A stretch of DNA of 64,000 nucleotides. It comes from Spirometra erinaceieuropaei. Taxonomy: Eukaryota; Platyhelminthes; Cestoda; Diphyllobothriidea; Diphyllobothriidae. The stretch lies in NCBI GenBank assembly GCA_902702965.1, contig CACRXP010000115.1:951647-1015646 (forward strand), given 5' to 3'. The number at the start of each line of letters is the position of its first letter. Within the stretch, counting starts at the first letter, position 1. The notes below the pieces were generated by a model, which ran no database searches, was not told the origin of the DNA, and was given only the letters and a program-made list of their open reading frames with translations. Shown in pieces: positions 12,145 to 24,207 of this stretch. Made by a program: the position numbers and the translations under genes.

Positions 12145-12530
12145 TAACGGTAGGGTTTAGGACCCTACGAAGCTAGTTACTCCAAAATGTACAAAAAAAT
12201 TCAGCGTGACTGTGAACATAACTTACTATTAATCGTTTCAATTAGTCGAAATTTCCTTGCTTACGTGACTAAATAATAACCTACCAGCAGCGGCTTATTC
12301 AGTCTGTTATTTTTTGAAAATTGATTTTTTTTGTTTTTTAATTATCGCGCTCATTGTTTTGTCAATTGCTGGCGTACGAGGAGACCCTCGGCAGAAGTTT
12401 ATTTTTTGATCTCTGTCCTACGTGTGTTGCCTCACCCGTAAAACCCTCTAAACAGAACTCAATGCAGGACACAGTCCACAGGTTAGCTCAAGTTAAAAGG
12501 GCTGTACACCCTGCCGTTTCCATTTGATGT
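12145..12530 (+). repeat. F2 dispersed repeat, copy 2
   Basis: It begins near GTAGGGTTTAGGACCCTAC, continues to TTTTTTGAAAATTGATTTTT and CTGGCGTACGAGGAGACC, and ends near the CTGTACACCCTGCCG block. Every block has a counterpart in the same order in copies 1 and 3. There is no intact frame. Confidence 0.7.
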
Positions 12531-12644
12531 GTCCAGATGTGAAAAGATGGCCGGTGCGACATATCAGTTTCTATATTTGACTGAATAGTATAAAATAGGA
12601 AAGTGCGAGTAATTTAAATAATTTCAAGCAAACGATGTGAGAAC

Positions 12645-13019
12645 CTACAGGACCAAAGTTACTATGCACAACATGCTACTTTGGTAGTAGGGAAAAGCGT
12701 AAATAACTAGGAATGCATTATACCTAATGACGGGTATTTTCGGTCGTAAGCAGCCATGTAGACGTATGCTGGACAAAAATGACATTTTGATATTTTCTAA
12801 GCGTGAGGTATGCCGTCTGTTGGAGAAGTAACTTTCACCAGGGACTTCAACAGACGACCTGACTGTCCGCGGGGTGTGCGCCATACCAGCCTCTGGCGTT
12901 GCAATTTCGGTACTATTTCGCAATCTCATATCTCCATAAAACCACGTCAGGGGCGACTTGTTTTCCTGTCTGCAGGCATAATCTGATAGCGTTTTCTGAT
13001 TAGACTGGGGAATATGCAT
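12645..13019 (-). CDS. Unrecognised 124-codon open frame
   Basis: This minus-strand frame has a polar N-terminal half (a PEAGMAHTPRTVRSSVEVPG stretch near residues 42-62) and a hydrophobic C-terminus. No domain is recognised, and no initiation or splice context sets it apart. It lies between two inverted F2 repeats. A chance frame or a decayed transposon fragment is most likely. Confidence 0.12.
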   Translation of the reverse strand: MHIPQSNQKTLSDYACRQENKSPLTWFYGDMRLRNSTEIATPEAGMAHTPRTVRSSVEVPGESYFSNRRHTSRLENIKMSFLSSIRLHGCLRPKIPVIRYNAFLVIYAFPYYQSSMLCIVTLVL

Positions 13020-13879
13020 ACACTTATGATTCAGGTTGCCTCAAGCTGTTCATATGTCTTAAGTTTAACCTCGAACCAAACCGCTGCTATTCCTTCTTTA
13101 ACCTCCCTGCAATTTACCGTAATTTCTATGCGCTGGGATAAGCTTATTTATTCAGGGCACCTTTAAGTGTTATTGCTGAAAACTAATCTGCTGACAGAGG
13201 CCTTGTCTTCTTTGCGACATTTACATTAAAACATACTCGTTCCTGCCTTTTTTGAAACACACGCTTGCCTTAAGTTCTTAACAATTGCAAAATTGAGCGC
13301 CACTAAAGAAAAGTTATATCACAGTCCCAGAATATTAACTAAATGCGATAATGGGATCCCTGAGAATTATTTAAACAATCTGATTTGAAATTATTGATAA
13401 ATTGTATCAAGAGGACGAGAATGACCCCTTGCGATAATTATAAAAATCCCTATGGATAAATTGCGCTTTGCAGAGAAATCATACTCTCAATTTAACGCTT
13501 GGGTGCTCACATTTCTATACTATGTACAAGAACATTAAACCTCGGAGGATTCTCCTGCCTGCTTGGTTTTAACTTTAACGATCACCCCAGCACAATCGGT
13601 GGTTAGACTCAAGTGCGTGTACACACGTGTCAAACAACTAGTCATGTCGGCGGATAACAAATGTTTATTTGTTTAGGCGGATGTCACGGTGTCCACTCGT
13701 ATGGCCACTGTAGATGCAAGGGCAATTAACGCATGCAATGAGGTAAATGGCATTAGCTTGCTACACTGTAGGTGTGGATTACTTAACTCCTGATAATGCT
13801 GCTAATATAGGGGACACCGGCTTGTGGTCTTTGCGGACACCAAAGCGGCATTCTAATTTGACACCCGTTTTAAAAACAC

Positions 13880-14290
13880 TTTAGGCTTCGGTAGGGTGCA
13901 GAACCGCAACTATCTTGAGCAAGCCTATGGGCCGTGTCATACGTTGTACGGCGGCACCGGAGGTCTTACGGGTGTGGCAACATGCAGGGCGAAGGATAGG
14001 CGGCATACAAAACACACAAAAAGCAAACAAATTTCTGCTAAATGTCTTATTGAGCGCTGTCATTTGGCAGTGAAATTGAGCGCGACAATTTAAAATTATT
14101 GGCAAAAAGAGAAATTTTCGAAAAACAACGAATTTCGAGTAAACCTTCGCTGACAGTTTTATATTCAATCATGAAGACAGGGAAATTCCAAAGGATAAGA
14201 AGCGCAAATGATAAATGATTATTACAGTCGCATAGAATTTGTGTATATATGCTAGATTTGTCGACCATCTGGGATCCTAAACCCTATCTT
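13880..14290 (-). repeat. F2 dispersed repeat, copy 3 (inverted)
   Basis: The reverse complement of this stretch aligns with the other two copies, from a GATAGGGTTTAGGATCCC block (right end) through CAGCGCTCAATAAGAC, CACCCGTAAGACCTC and CGTATGACACGG to TGCACCCTACCG (left end). The 95-codon minus frame inside shares residues with the frame in copy 1 (IQRMTR and VQRMTR). That leaves open a decayed coding fragment common to the family. Confidence 0.7.
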
Positions 14291-15240
14291 TAGCATTCGT
14301 TGTATGTGACACCACTGCTACACTACAGAACAACACATGCGGTTTCATTTGGCCAACTGAAGAATTTTTAAAAAGTAATTAAATATGAAATGTATATGGC
14401 AAAACGTTTATAACGTACTCCCAACATAGGTACTAATTAAAAGCCCTGACACTTGTTTTGCTTATATTCTGCCTCCCAGTGAAATAGCTGTGACGTGTTC
14501 GGCTCGTCAGTGAGTCCCCTTGCGTCATAAGGTATTCACTGTGTCGAAAAATTTGACATGAGTACAGTAGATGATATAACTCACGAAATGCATTGCGTTA
14601 GCTCAATAAAACATCTATAACACAAAATCCGCCATACCTGCGTTCCGCAAAGTTTACAAAAGCAAAAAACGATCGTTGTAAAAAAGAGCGCATATCTAGG
14701 TTAATATCTTTTCAGTTACCAGCGTAAAGCAATTAATTTTCACCGAAAACTAGAACTTTTGGCAACGGATTCATTAAAAATCGCTTAAATTGGGCAAATT
14801 ACAAGGGGGCGCATTAAATGGAAATAGTAATAAAAAATAATGATAAGTGCAAAAATGCAGTACCTGGTTGTTTGCCTATCTGCTCTTACCAGGGCAAAAC
14901 CTCCTTAAGAGACGGAGACGGCCAAATAGCCTATTATGGATTGTTCAATGCTAGTATCTAGCATATATCAGGCTATTCTTACGTTTCTTATTCGCCTTGT
15001 GCCAATACCTTCAGATAGGGGCAAAAAGATTTGCCAAGGATTGAGATCGGGCTATTGGTAGGTATAAAAATCGACTGCGGACAATATGCGTACAGGCTAG
15101 CTGTTATCTAAAAAGTCAGATTACGGTCGTCAGTGTAGTTAGATTAAAACCTTTTGGAACGATGGACAGGGGCATTGTCTGACAGGATTATGGCATCCGT
15201 TCGACGTCAGTGAATGTCGTTGGAAAAGGAGAACACCCTT
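14291..15240. other. Unassigned sequence
   Basis: No gene or repeat was recognised. Confidence 0.4.
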
Positions 15241-15644
15241 CACAATGTTGTTGAAGTCCTTGCTGTTGGTGTCCATAGTCGATTTCATTGGCTTGTCTAG
15301 AAGTAGTGCCTCATCGCAGAAGTTAATACTCTTTCAGACCGTAGACCTGAACTCGATATATTTCTCAGCAGATAAAAAAATACTCTTTACAATGTTTTAT
15401 ATTCAAAAAGGGCTTAATTGTGGCCAACCGTTGAGGACGTTTTACTTCTGGTACCCTTTTTCACTAATGTTCATGGATGAAATCGTCAGATTTTAAGTCG
15501 AATTCACCCCTTCTTTCTTAAAATCAGTGCCTGCTTTTCCTGAAAGCCAGAGGGTATTGTCCATTTCTAGAAGATTTTTATTTGTCAATTCAAATTAGTC
15601 ATTATTTGCAACACAATGAGCGTAAATATGACACGTTCATCTAT
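15241..15644 (+). repeat. Local tandem duplication, unit 1
   Basis: This unit contains block A (15,241-15,494) and block B (15,495-15,644). Both recur downstream with very few differences. Unit 1 lacks the roughly 205-base block C that lies between A and B in unit 2. The 83-codon frame in block A (MLLKSLLLVSIVDFIGLSRS...) recurs in unit 2. Confidence 0.9.
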
Positions 15645-16258
15645 GAATGTTGTTGAAGTCCTTGCTGTTGATGGTGTCCATAGTCGATTTCATTGGCTTG
15701 TCTAGAAGTAGTGCCTCATCGCAGAAGTTAATACTCTTTCAGACCGTAGACCTGAACTCGATATATTTCTCAGCAGATAAAAAAATACTCTTTACAGTGT
15801 TTTATATGCAAAAAGGGCTTAATTGTGGCCAACCGTTGAGGACGTTTTAATTCTGGTACCCTTTTTAACTAATGTTCATGGATGAAATCGTCAGATTGTA
15901 CCCTAGGACGCAAACGATCGTCGTCTGGTTTACTTGTGGACTGGTTTTGTCTACCCTGCAATCCGTATCCTTTCGTTGCCGACTACTGATGGGAATTGTC
16001 TGGACTTAATTTTTGTCGGTATGGCAAACAAAATACTGTCGAACAAGTTTAGTGTCTTGTTTAATGACAAAACACGCCATAAACTTACCGAGAACAATTT
16101 AATAAGTCGAATTCACCCCTTCTTTCTTAAAATCAGTGCCTGCTTTTCCTGAAAGCCAGATCGTATTGTCCATTTCTAGAAGAGTTTTATTTGTCAATTC
16201 ACATTAGTCATTACTTGAAACAAAATGAGCATAAATATGACACGTTCATCTGTGAATT
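15645..16258 (+). repeat. Local tandem duplication, unit 2, with a LINE-endonuclease-like stretch
   Basis: Block A' (15,645-15,898) and block B' (16,102-16,258) match unit 1 almost base for base. Between them block C is present. Read on the plus strand, C contains LPTTDGNCLDLIFVG (about 15,973-16,020), which resembles the NCLDLIF segment of apurinic-type endonucleases in CR1/RTE-like non-LTR retrotransposons. Too little is preserved to be sure. Since C fits neatly inside the unit, unit 1 probably lost it after duplication. Confidence 0.8.
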
Positions 16259-16420
16259 TCAGTGATGTAAGAAATCACTTTAGGATCAGGTCAGGTCAGA
16301 TGTTGCACAAATCTAAACTGTTTTCTTGATAAAACTGACTTGAATGTAATCCATCTTTAGTGAATTTCTTTTGCGTCTCAAATCGATAAGATGTGGTCTG
16401 GTAGCCCCACTTGTTGGACC

Positions 16421-16560
16421 GTTGGGGTTGGGTGAAGGGCTAGAGTTGGGAGTTAGAGTTGGGGCTATGGTTAGGGGTTAGAATTAGAGATCACGGCTGA
16501 GGGTCAGGGTTTAGGATTAGGGGTTATACTTAGGGGATAGAGTTAGACTTAGCGGTAAGG
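16421..16560 (+). repeat. Degenerate TTAGGG-like array
   Basis: The array consists of imperfect units such as GTTAGGGGTTAG, GGGTTTAGGATTAGGGG and ACTTAGGGG. It is followed by a 65-base segment shared with the 36.4-kb array, so array and tail probably travel together. Confidence 0.8.
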
Positions 16561-16584
16561 GCAACTATTTCTGAACCATTTAAT

Positions 16585-16650
16585 GTACAACCGCGCATTC
16601 CCAATAGCTTTTATTTTGCATACAACCACTTGATCTCGTCGTCTGTGAGT
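16585..16650 (+). repeat. Tail segment shared with the 36.4-kb array
   Basis: GTACAACCGCGC, a TTATTTTGCATACAACCACTT-type block and TCGTCG.CTGT match 36,444-36,510 in the same order and at the same distance from the TTAGGG-like array. It is a probable flank of one dispersed element. Confidence 0.75.
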
Positions 16651-17709
16651 TCTGCGGTGTCACCTATAAAAAAATCCATTATCTGGACAGCCATGGCTTT
16701 TAACTTGCAGCATCTTGGTATAATAACGACCGTTGATCGCACGTTTTCAGATGATAAAATTATCATTTGTTCATTTCTCCTAAGTTCCGTCAAAAAAATT
16801 CGATCTAATATAGAATACCACCCTGTCAAACGGCGCCTTTCCTGTTGCCTGTTGATTTACTTCCTCCAGAAGGCCTTCATGATTGGTTTCTGTGGTAATC
16901 AAACAAGCTTCGAGTCGTAGTACTCGCAGTTGCTGCTCTGAGAGTTTTCGAGATGAAAGTTTTTGGAACAAGTCCGTCGTTTCCGCGTCTGCTGGCTGCT
17001 ATTTAACCAATCTTCTAGCTTACTGATACAGACACTTGGGATCCTTACTTTTGCCCGTACTTTTCGCATCAACGGAAAAAGGCTAGTGCATAACAACTGT
17101 TAGTTCTTGGTCTGCTTGTATGCAGCTTTTCCAGCAGACCGTTTGTCTTCTATTACCTTATTCTGAGATGGCGCGTTAGGTTGTCCACAGTCCATTATCC
17201 TATAGTGACCTTTAGGCGAAAGCACAGCCTACACTTAGCAAGAAAATTTGCCAGCTGTTGCAAGTTTTAAGAAAAATGTTGCATTTTCTCGAATCCAACA
17301 CGTGGCTGCCAGGTGTATTGTCAACATCCGATATGCGTGACAGATCGTTTGCGCAAATGCCATAAAATTAGGCGACAATTCTCTTGGTTCTACTTTTACT
17401 CTGCTCGGCGTACCCGGCCGACGTATTCAGTATTCTATGGAGGGATCATTAGGCATATCCTGTCCATAATTAGCTTCCGGGTGTTTTCTGCGATTGGCAT
17501 TAGCATCTCAAATATCCTTTAACGCCTTAGCTGGTAGACTCATGCTAATTTCATCCGGTTTCGTTTATCTTCATTAGTGGTCCTATATGCTATACATATG
17601 GCCGATCGTGTTACGATAGGCACTCGTCCCGTTGTGCCTTTGGGCTCCATCTTCCTAGAGCCCAACAAGCAGCCAAACAGTGGCATATGATATAGGCAGA
17701 GTAACATTA
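16651..17709. other. Unassigned sequence
   Basis: Overlapping opposite frames of 60-96 codons at 16,611-17,096 have no recognisable motif, and nothing supports one strand over the other. Confidence 0.35.
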
Positions 17710-17870
17710 CCGACAAGGACAAGAGAGACTGAAATAGCCATTTCTGACTCATTGGCCGTCATCAAGCAGTCATACCCAATCCCAAAATGCGGAACAACTT
17801 GGCTCGATCACACAACCTGTTGGTTAGAAGTCCAACGTGCTTAGCCACGGGCTAGTTGTCCTGTCGGTTG
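17710..17870 (-). mobile_element. tRNA-headed SINE, copy S1
   Basis: On the minus strand the head reads GTGGCTAAGCACGTTGG, then an anticodon-like arm with loop CTTCTAA (Arg TCT-like), then a decayed B box GTGATCGAGCC. The tail carries GGGTATGACTG, a TGATGACGGCC block and AGAAATGGC. The same tail follows tRNA-like heads at 62.3 and 62.6 kb. Head plus shared unrelated tail is the hallmark of a SINE. Confidence 0.7.
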
Positions 17871-19893
17871 TGATGCGGAATATAAAATGGTAGACGGGTG
17901 TTCAGCGACCGTGTTACGAAACTATCTATATCATGAGTCTCTGTACGGCTGCTGGTTGGGCTCGACAGAGGGCCCTAGGGCACACCAGGACAAGTAATGT
18001 CTGTAGCACGATCGTGAGCGTCCTCTTTCATAGGTATGCAAGCAAAATAAGCGCGAAACATTGCTGTATTATTCCACCTGCATTCGTTTCCCTTTCTTCT
18101 CTTCGATGACATATGTACGTAATGTATTTTAAGCTATTTTTCAGTTAATGCCTATTTAATTGTCTGCTTTCCGGAAAAAAAAATCTGGTTTTCGGGAAAT
18201 ACGCATGAATATGAGACGTCATTTCAGCATTTAAACTAACGGTACATTTTCTAACCAATCAGTTATTTATTGAAGTAGGATCGAGTTACTACCCATGCAA
18301 TAGGGACATGCGTTACGTTAGTACAGAGGTGAGGTGGAAAGGAAGAGGTTAAGATTTCTGCCCCGTCATTCTGCCCGGCTTTAGCGAGATTGCCGAATAC
18401 TTTCTTCACATATGATGCCTTACACATTCAGATGTCAAACAACTAATAAGACACCAGATAGACCACACACTACGGAGCACGTTGTTAGAAGACTATGCAC
18501 AATACGGTAAGGTTTACATAATGCCGGTTCAAAACGCGCGGAAATGGGCTCAGTAAATCCGATATACATGTCAGTCTCATTCAAGTTATGGTGTATCAAT
18601 TTCAAAACATGATGAAATTTCTAAGTCACAATTGACTATATTGTCTGGAAGTAAATCGCACCCTATGAGGATGACACTATTCTTCAGTCAAAGTTAGTAA
18701 AAACAGCCGAATGTCATTCTAATCAGACGCTTGTAAACGTTTTAAATAACATCTCTTGTATGGTCGACGCATGTTGAGATGATACTGCGTGAAACTTTTG
18801 GCATGAGTGTTCTCAAAATTCAGTCGTCACGTTAGCAATGACTGACACGCGGAATGGGAGTTCCATTACAAGGAGTTACTTTACATTGGCAAGCTCTAGT
18901 TTGGTAAAAGGCTGCAATAACTTCCTATGCTTTAAATTACTTCACTTCATTTGCATACGAGCCCTGATTAGGTTCGCATGCCCCTAGGGACATTAATCTG
19001 GGTGCATTTAATTTGCAGTCGCTTTTTGGCAGACGCGGATATAGGAACAACGAGTGTGTCAGCAAACCGCAGATGGCGTTTGTCAAATTTAAGAGTCCAA
19101 ATCTATGTCGTAAGCATTAAGACGTTTGCACCACGGAGTAACACAATAAAATTCACTTTACTGGCGTGGTGCATTTTGACAGACCGCTTCAGGGTTAGAA
19201 AAATATGCGCAGTTGCCGATTGTGTATGTGTAGCAGTCGAAACCTTTAAAACGTGACGCGAATCTGGGCTTTTATAAGTATACAACAACATTGGGGGTTC
19301 AGGATGATTAATAAAAGCCTCCATAACTCATTTTTTAATTAACGAGTGCTGCTCTGTTTACGGTCCTACTCCCCCTTCTGTGAAAATAAAATGGACGGAA
19401 GATAGTTACCTATTATATTTGTGTCTGATTTATGCAGGATGTCTTCTGGTTCCTAACAGGAAGGGTCTCGCAAGAAGGACAAGTGTATATTTGATAACGC
19501 GGTTATTTTACAATTGTTGGTTGTATTGGCCTGAAATTTTCATTGAAATTTCGGGTCTAATATTAAACTTCATGTTCCTGAGACCTATCTCTATGTCTTG
19601 CAACTTATAATTTCAGAAATTTTTCGCCTGATTATCTATACAGTATATATCATTATATTTTAAATTTTCGATGTATACCATTATACTATGCATCATTAGC
19701 ATATTTCACATATCACCATACATGCGATTTTGCGCAACATTTTACTAAAAATAATAAGATTTTCTTTCCATTTTCAGGAGGGGTAACACGAGTTTCAGCA
19801 TTTAAGAGGCAAACTGCTAAATCAAGCTTTATGTATTTTCTATAGAATAAAGACCTCGTTACTGATTTTTGCATATTTATCTGTTGAAAAATT
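17871..19893. other. Unassigned sequence
   Basis: Frames of 70-92 codons at 18,978-19,256 and 19,380-19,610 are unrecognised. Nothing else was seen. Confidence 0.35.

Positions 19894-19936
<43 letters not shown>
19894..19936. repeat. AT dinucleotide microsatellite
   Basis: About 20 tandem TA units form an almost pure run. The minus-strand frame that reads through it as alternating Tyr-Ile is an artefact. Confidence 0.95.
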
Positions 19937-19938
<2 letters not shown>

Positions 19939-20872
19939 CAGCCTAACATTCTTTTAAGTCCTCTCAGGAAGAGACATGGTTATTTACGGCAAATACTTCA
20001 GTAATTAGGAAACGTTCGCACCCACTTATGCTTTAATATGTTGACCTACAGTCGCTCTTTGCTTTGTTTTTTGAGTTATTTTAAGCGGCAGTGCCTTTAA
20101 GGTATTAGTTGGCGGGCGCATATATTGCTTTGTGAAAACATTGTAGAGGATTCAACGCAGGAAGTTATCTTTTATCGACTTTCTCAACTCTAATTTTGAA
20201 CACGTTAGGCACTCAAAAGACTTTGTGGGATTTTTCCAGAAGAAATCATTTTGGTTGAAAAGCTGTTTCAGAGCTTACGTGTTCAATTATATTCGAGGCT
20301 TACTTTAAGGCATTGAAAAGATTAAAGACTTTGCTGTTGTATCCGAGTAAAATTTGGAAAATAACGTTTTATTTGAATAATTTCAGAAAGAGTGAAAAGT
20401 AGTCCTCGTCAAAACAACACTGTTGCGCTCATTTAGTTGTTTAGTAGTGAATATAAAGACCTCGGCTTATAGTTTGTTCCCGCACCGTTTTCACGGCGAA
20501 TCAGTCCGACCGATGATATTTCAGTAGTACGAGATTATTCCATATCAGATGCTGAATTTCAATTTAAGTCTTCCTATCAAATTTCGAACCAAACCTGTGT
20601 CCCAGAGGATTAACTGCAAATTTGCCCATTAGTTTATAGGGAATAGAAACAACCGAACAAGAAAAATTCTGAAATATGCCAGAAAGCATTTGGAGAACAG
20701 CGGAGGAGCCAACGGTGGGCATTCGAAGCGTGTGTCTAAGTTCTTGACTATTACTCGTGCTGTCAGTATATTGGGTCTGTCCACATAGTATGCTAAAACC
20801 TAACTAAGGCCTAACCCGCTCGCATGTAGAGTGCACTGTTAAACAATGAAGAACCAGTCTTGCAAAGAAAAT
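19937..20872. other. Unassigned sequence
   Basis: No gene or repeat was recognised. Confidence 0.4.
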
Positions 20873-21059
20873 TGTTTCAATTGAAAAGTCAAGTTTTCGA
20901 ACACGCGTTTTCGGTAATTCTTCCTCAGGCCAATAAAATTACATGAAGGAATGAAAATGTAATGATTTTGCACATTTTCACTCCTTCATGTTATTGTATT
21001 GGCCTGAGGTAGAATTACCGAAAACGTGTGTCCACCAACTTGACTTTTCAATTGTAACA
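20873..21059. mobile_element. 187-bp near-perfect hairpin (foldback/MITE-like)
   Basis: Arms of about 88 bases are inverted complements with only a few mismatches. The left arm runs from TGTTTCAATTGAAAAGTC to GGAATGAAAATGT and the right arm from ACATTTTCACTCC to GACTTTTCAATTGTAACA. The loop is about 11 bases (near 20,961-20,971). There is no coding potential. The closeness of the arms suggests a young insertion or ongoing arm correction. Confidence 0.9.
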
Positions 21060-22394
21060 TGGGAATATTTGCTGAAAATTGTTTTAGTTGATTTCGCACA
21101 ACCCTAGTCATAATATATTGTGTAGACTCACATGAAATCTCCTTCTTGCAATAATACGTTTAGATTAACGGTTTTCTCTTTACGGATCGCATGTATGTTA
21201 AGCATCCTATAGCAATCTGTCCACACATGGAATCGGAATCGACATTTTACTTTTTGCTGTGGTCTTCGAACTAATGACTGTGTCAAGAGCTCCTTTTTAA
21301 ACCCGCATAGTCTGTAACAAACGCCCGCAGAGGTACACGTTTGCTAGTAGGCTGATAACCTGGTCAGCGTGTAAAATTACTAGACGCTTGACAACCCCCG
21401 AGTTCACGAATAATCACATTAGTGCCATCTTTATTTTCACAGGGACAAAACCCTTAATATCCGAATTATTTGTTTTCTTTAATTTCACGACTTGACAAAA
21501 TTGTCTTTTGACAGGATCTCAGAAAACAAATGCTGCACCCATTGCATCTACAGATCAGGGCCGCCTTCGTCGAGTGCATTTAAAACAACTGACTACAAAG
21601 GTGCTTAAAGAGTCTATTTCGTCTGAGGGCATATGAAAATATTTCGGTCAGTATTTCTCAGTTGCAACCGCAGTTGCTGTTTGCGTAAGGCTGATAAGTT
21701 TGGCAAGATTTTAGTTAGAGTCAACACCTAACTTAACCATTAACGATGATAAGGTCGGAATAGAGTTCAAAATTGCTGAATGTGGACCGAGTTGCTGATT
21801 TGTGTTTGAACATACTCTTAACAGCCCAAGAAACTGAAGCCTCAAAAGTGGACATGCTCCACTGGATGTCAGTGCTTCCGAAAACGAAACTGCAGAAATG
21901 TCCTAAAATGCATTTTTTGAGCAAATTTTCCAAGGCGACACGTAGTTTGCAAGCTTTCTGTCCAAGGGAAAGACAAAATGCTAGCTTAAATAATTTTAAT
22001 TGTGACACTTCTGGGAAATTTGCATAGTTTACTCAGTCTATTAGCAATGGTTTGGTGAACGATGCCCACAGACAGCAAAAAATATCCCTATTTGGAAAAA
22101 TGGTTAGCGAGTGATTGAATGTTCCCCTGTGAACACTGTCGTGCAGTGGAATGCAAATTAAAGCTAATGTTTTTATCCGGAAGTAGGTCCATGCGTGCTA
22201 ATATGTAAACAGCTACGTAAAACGTTCTCTCTTAGGCATCGCAAAGGAAGTGCAAAGCAAGTGAATGAGGCAACATTGAAAATAATTAAACCTTTTTCTG
22301 GGAAAATCAGAGTCAAATGCGTTTGAGATGTTATCCTTGTTCTGGCCGGTCATAATATGGTTTCTACGTGAGACAAAACTAATCCGTTATCAAA
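21060..22394. other. Unassigned sequence
   Basis: Opposite overlapping frames at 21,733-22,027 (91 and 84 codons) are unrecognised and mutually exclusive. Confidence 0.35.
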
Positions 22395-23105
22395 TTGAAG
22401 CAAGCATACGCAACATAATTTTGTGCAAAAACAAATCTCGTGACGGTTTATTAGCTGCAACTTTTCGCTGCATAACAGAGATAACAAATGAGGAATATGC
22501 ACAGTGACTTGAACTTCTACGTAGAAAATCGGTAAATACAGCACGGCCATTACTTACTGTATGCGGACAAATTAATAAAAGTTCTAACTTAAAAAAAACA
22601 CAACTTAGGGAAGAAAATCGGAAATTTACCACGCAGAGGGGGTGTGCGAATCGGAAGGATGAGATTTCCCAGGGCATGCTGAGGTTAACCATGTGGTCTA
22701 TCTGCATTCTTACGTCAGGTTTACTCCGTGTTCGTTCGGATGTTGCTCTAATTGGAGGCAGCCCACCTACGACGGGAAAAACCATTATATGCAAACAGTT
22801 AGACGACTTGAGCAACCCCAGTATGTCATGCTAAATCTCAGACCTTGATTTGCACAACCTCTCTGCGTGCCAACTTCCCCATTTCCTTCCCTTATTTGTG
22901 TTTTTAAGTTACAATTTTTGTATCAGTCTGCGTGCAGGAAAACAATGACCTTGCGTCTAGTATTGATTTTCCCGTGGAAGTTTAAGTCTCTGAATATTTC
23001 TCATCCGTTATCTCTGTTATGCAGAAACAGGTTGCGATTGATAAGCCATCGCGAAATTTGTTCTTTCCAATAAATTTTCTTGTACGGATACTCAGCTGCC
23101 TTTCT
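22395..23105. mobile_element. Large inverted repeat, arms about 275 bp
   Basis: The reverse complement of 22,395-22,672 aligns with 22,828-23,105. Shared blocks are AAATCTCA, CTCTGCGTG, TTCCCTTATTTGTGTTTTT, GTTATCTCTGTTATGCAG and GARATTTGTT. The loop is about 155 bases. A block near 22,685-22,730 (GGTTAACCATGTGGTCTATC) recurs at about 48,680 (GGTTGACCACGTGCGCTATC), so the element is dispersed. The 141-codon minus frame across it is not supported by any motif. Confidence 0.8.
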
Positions 23106-24207
23106 CTCCTTGCAGTTTCATCCTCGAAAAATCCAGATAATTTAAATTTTAAACGCAAATGCAATTTACGCAGAGCTTACTTAAACGGTTTTAATCTACA
23201 AGGGCTTTCTGTGAGGTTATTTAAGAAAGAAAAATCGGGGGAACGCATTGTCAAATGTTATTTGGTTCCTCAAAAGTTACTGCTTCAAAAATACCACGTC
23301 AGAAGCGTTCGAGAATGACTGAGAACCAGAAAAAGTTGCTTATTTTTGGGTTTTTATACTCATGAAGAAGTACGTAGATCGATATAATAACAATAGTCAA
23401 GAAAGCATCAGTTATAGGGGCATTTGACAATGATAAGCAATTCAGGTCTAAAAGTGAATGCACAGGGTTCTGTACGCCTGCGAGAAGTCGATACATGAAC
23501 TGATTGATTTCTAATCCGAAGCTCAGGCTTAAGACAGTTCACGAACTGTCCTGTTTCCTGTTTGGGCCATTATTTAGATGATCACGAATTCCATCCCGTG
23601 AAGCCTTTGTAATATGTGGGTAGTCCCTTGCAATAATTCCTCATCCCGTTGCAGAGCCAACTTAGACTCGTTTATGCGCGATCCGAACATACACCCTGTC
23701 TGACCTGTTTAATTGTAAAGTATGTTTTGGTACGAGATACGGTACACTGTACTCAACTGCCAGGTGGGATTTGTTTTCGAATTAAATGACCATGGCGCGC
23801 CTGATGGCCTTGGATCGCTGACCAATGCGTTCTATCGCCTCTGCAACATCCCACCGGTATGACAATTTATGCTATATAATAGTTGACGGCTTCGATGGAG
23901 TCATCTGAAGGCAAAGCCGTGAGCGTTAACTTTAAAAGGTGTTCGGGAGGGCATTTTACCTAATCGAATTGCGTGATTTTGATTCTGCTTTGCTGTAGTC
24001 AGTCTAGACTCCTTTGAAAATTGGACAAGGTTCGATTACGTTGTCCTGTTCCCAATTGCAAACGCAATGTGGCACTAAAAGTAAAGTAACCCGAAGTGGA
24101 ATCCTGAAATCTTAAACGACTAAGGTAGTCGACGCTGAAACAGAAAAAGCGGCCTGATTTTTGAAAAGTCTACTGCAAGATTAAAGGAAGCCTAGAACCT
24201 CCGCAAT
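23106..24207. other. Unassigned sequence
   Basis: No gene or repeat was recognised. Confidence 0.4.

Noticed and set aside
19713..19949. Frame with alternating Tyr-Ile repeats
   Set aside because: It is a translation of the AT microsatellite at 19,894-19,936.
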